Of a stretch of 5,901 nt of DNA, positions 5,264 to 5,901 are shown in pieces. The notes under the pieces were generated by a model. That model was not told where the DNA came from. It did not search any database and worked only from the letters and a program-made list of their open reading frames with translations. How positions within the stretch are numbered: position 1 is the stretch's first letter; every line of letters begins with the position of its first letter. Source of the stretch: Candidatus Fonsibacter sp. GTDB lineage: Bacteria > Pseudomonadota > Alphaproteobacteria > Pelagibacterales > Pelagibacteraceae. The position numbers and the translations under genes are program-made. The stretch covers positions 1 to 5,901 of the forward strand of contig SHWR01000060.1 of assembly GCA_009693745.1 (NCBI GenBank). The letters are read 5' to 3'.

Positions 5264-5901
5264 ATGAATGACAATCTTAGTATAATTGAAGTAATTTCTA
5301 AATCTTTTTCTTATGTATTTAAAGATACTAAAAAAATATTTAGAGAGAGTTTTTTTACAGTTTTATTTCTTACAATAATTTTTAATGGATTATATTTTTT
5401 AGTTTTAGAAAATATCGCAACTAAATTTACAATTTTTATTATTTTTGCTCTTATGGGTTTAGTTATTAGTACGATCGGATATAAAGTTCATAGAGATATT
5501 ATTTTAAATCAAACTTTGTCTAATCCTTTATTTAAAATATTTGATTTAACAAATATTAAATATTTATTTTATAGCGCTTTAATCTCCTCTTTTGCATTAA
5601 GTCCTGTATTTTTGAAATTTTATTTAGATCGTAATAGTATAAGTAATTTATTTGGTGCAGATACTAGATATCTAGTTTTGTTATTAATCCCAACTATTTA
5701 TTTAACTTTTAAAGTAATTTTAATTTTACCGAAAATATCCTTGAATTTATCAATTAGCATTTTATCTGGAAAAGAATTTAATGATGTTTCTGGAAAACTA
5801 TTTGTAATATTTCTAATTATTACTTTAGCTTTTATTTTACCTACTTATTTAATTTTCTCACTACAAGTGTATTTTTTAGAAAATTCAAAAGAACTTTATA
5901 A
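5264..5901 (+). CDS. Multi-pass inner-membrane protein, unknown function (partial, runs off the window)
   Basis: An open frame of 212 codons from ATG 5264 with no stop before the window end, so the 3' part is missing. I do not recognise the family. The translation begins MNDNLSIIEVISKSFSYV, followed by a basic amphipathic stretch and about five hydrophobic segments at residues 30-49, 55-73, 100-118, 136-156 and 178-202. The segment LPKISLNLSISILSGKEFNDVSGKLF (155-180), between the last two helices, has the shape of a conserved cytoplasmic loop in bacterial integral membrane proteins of the YciC-like type (hydrophobic-proline-x-x-S, then G-K, then a new helix), but this is a weak resemblance. 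Codon use is strongly AT-biased like its neighbours, and the continuous frame with membrane periodicity argues for a real gene. The start lies five bases after the tRNA CCA, with no room for a terminator and no Shine-Dalgarno sequence other than tRNA sequence. Co-transcription with the tRNA is likely. Confidence 0.8.
   Translation, partial: MNDNLSIIEVISKSFSYVFKDTKKIFRESFFTVLFLTIIFNGLYFLVLENIATKFTIFIIFALMGLVISTIGYKVHRDIILNQTLSNPLFKIFDLTNIKYLFYSALISSFALSPVFLKFYLDRNSISNLFGADTRYLVLLLIPTIYLTFKVILILPKISLNLSISILSGKEFNDVSGKLFVIFLIITLAFILPTYLIFSLQVYFLENSKELY

Noticed and set aside
1..5901. CRISPR array, insertion sequence, prophage or defence system
   Set aside because: No regularly spaced repeats, transposase or phage-like genes, terminal inverted repeats, or effector/nuclease domains were seen. 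The genes are mostly core housekeeping functions with uniform AT-rich codon use.

Overview
This is an AT-rich window (roughly 30% GC by eye) from a streamlined, free-living-type alphaproteobacterium. It most resembles SAR11/Pelagibacterales in base composition, almost absent intergenic space, weak or missing Shine-Dalgarno sequences and gene content. The lineage call is an inference from protein flavour and composition, not a database result.

Layout. Positions 1-2598 hold a very tight plus-strand gene chain: the 3' end of gatB (tRNA-dependent amidotransferase subunit B), a class I cation-dependent O-methyltransferase, trhO (rhodanese-fold tRNA U34 hydroxylase), a Prx5/PrxII-type peroxiredoxin, and a small basic DUF2805/TIGR03643 protein. 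The junctions are 1 bp, 1 bp, a 4-bp overlap and 0 bp. After a 54-bp gap comes typA/bipA (2653-4473), a ribosome-associated translational GTPase. Facing it, with only 12 bp between stop codons, is a minus-strand pair: a small exported two-cysteine protein (5063-4821) followed by an SMR-family exporter of the SugE/Gdx type (4809-4486). A roughly 100-bp divergent intergenic region then leads to a plus-strand tRNA-Ser(GCU) gene with encoded CCA (5165-5258). Five bases after it starts an unrecognised multi-pass membrane protein that runs off the window end.

How the genes fit together. The left half is translation-themed: amidotransferase, probable wobble-uridine modification, and a ribosome GTPase. 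The most interesting point is the direct adjacency of a YrrM/TrmR-like O-methyltransferase and TrhO. In Bacillus subtilis the TrhO-type enzyme makes 5-hydroxyuridine at tRNA position 34 and TrmR (YrrM) methylates it to 5-methoxyuridine. The pair here could therefore be a two-gene ho5U to mo5U cassette in an alphaproteobacterium. Nothing in the window looks like a phage, insertion sequence, CRISPR array or defence island. Most of it is ordinary core genome, and the findings are scored accordingly.
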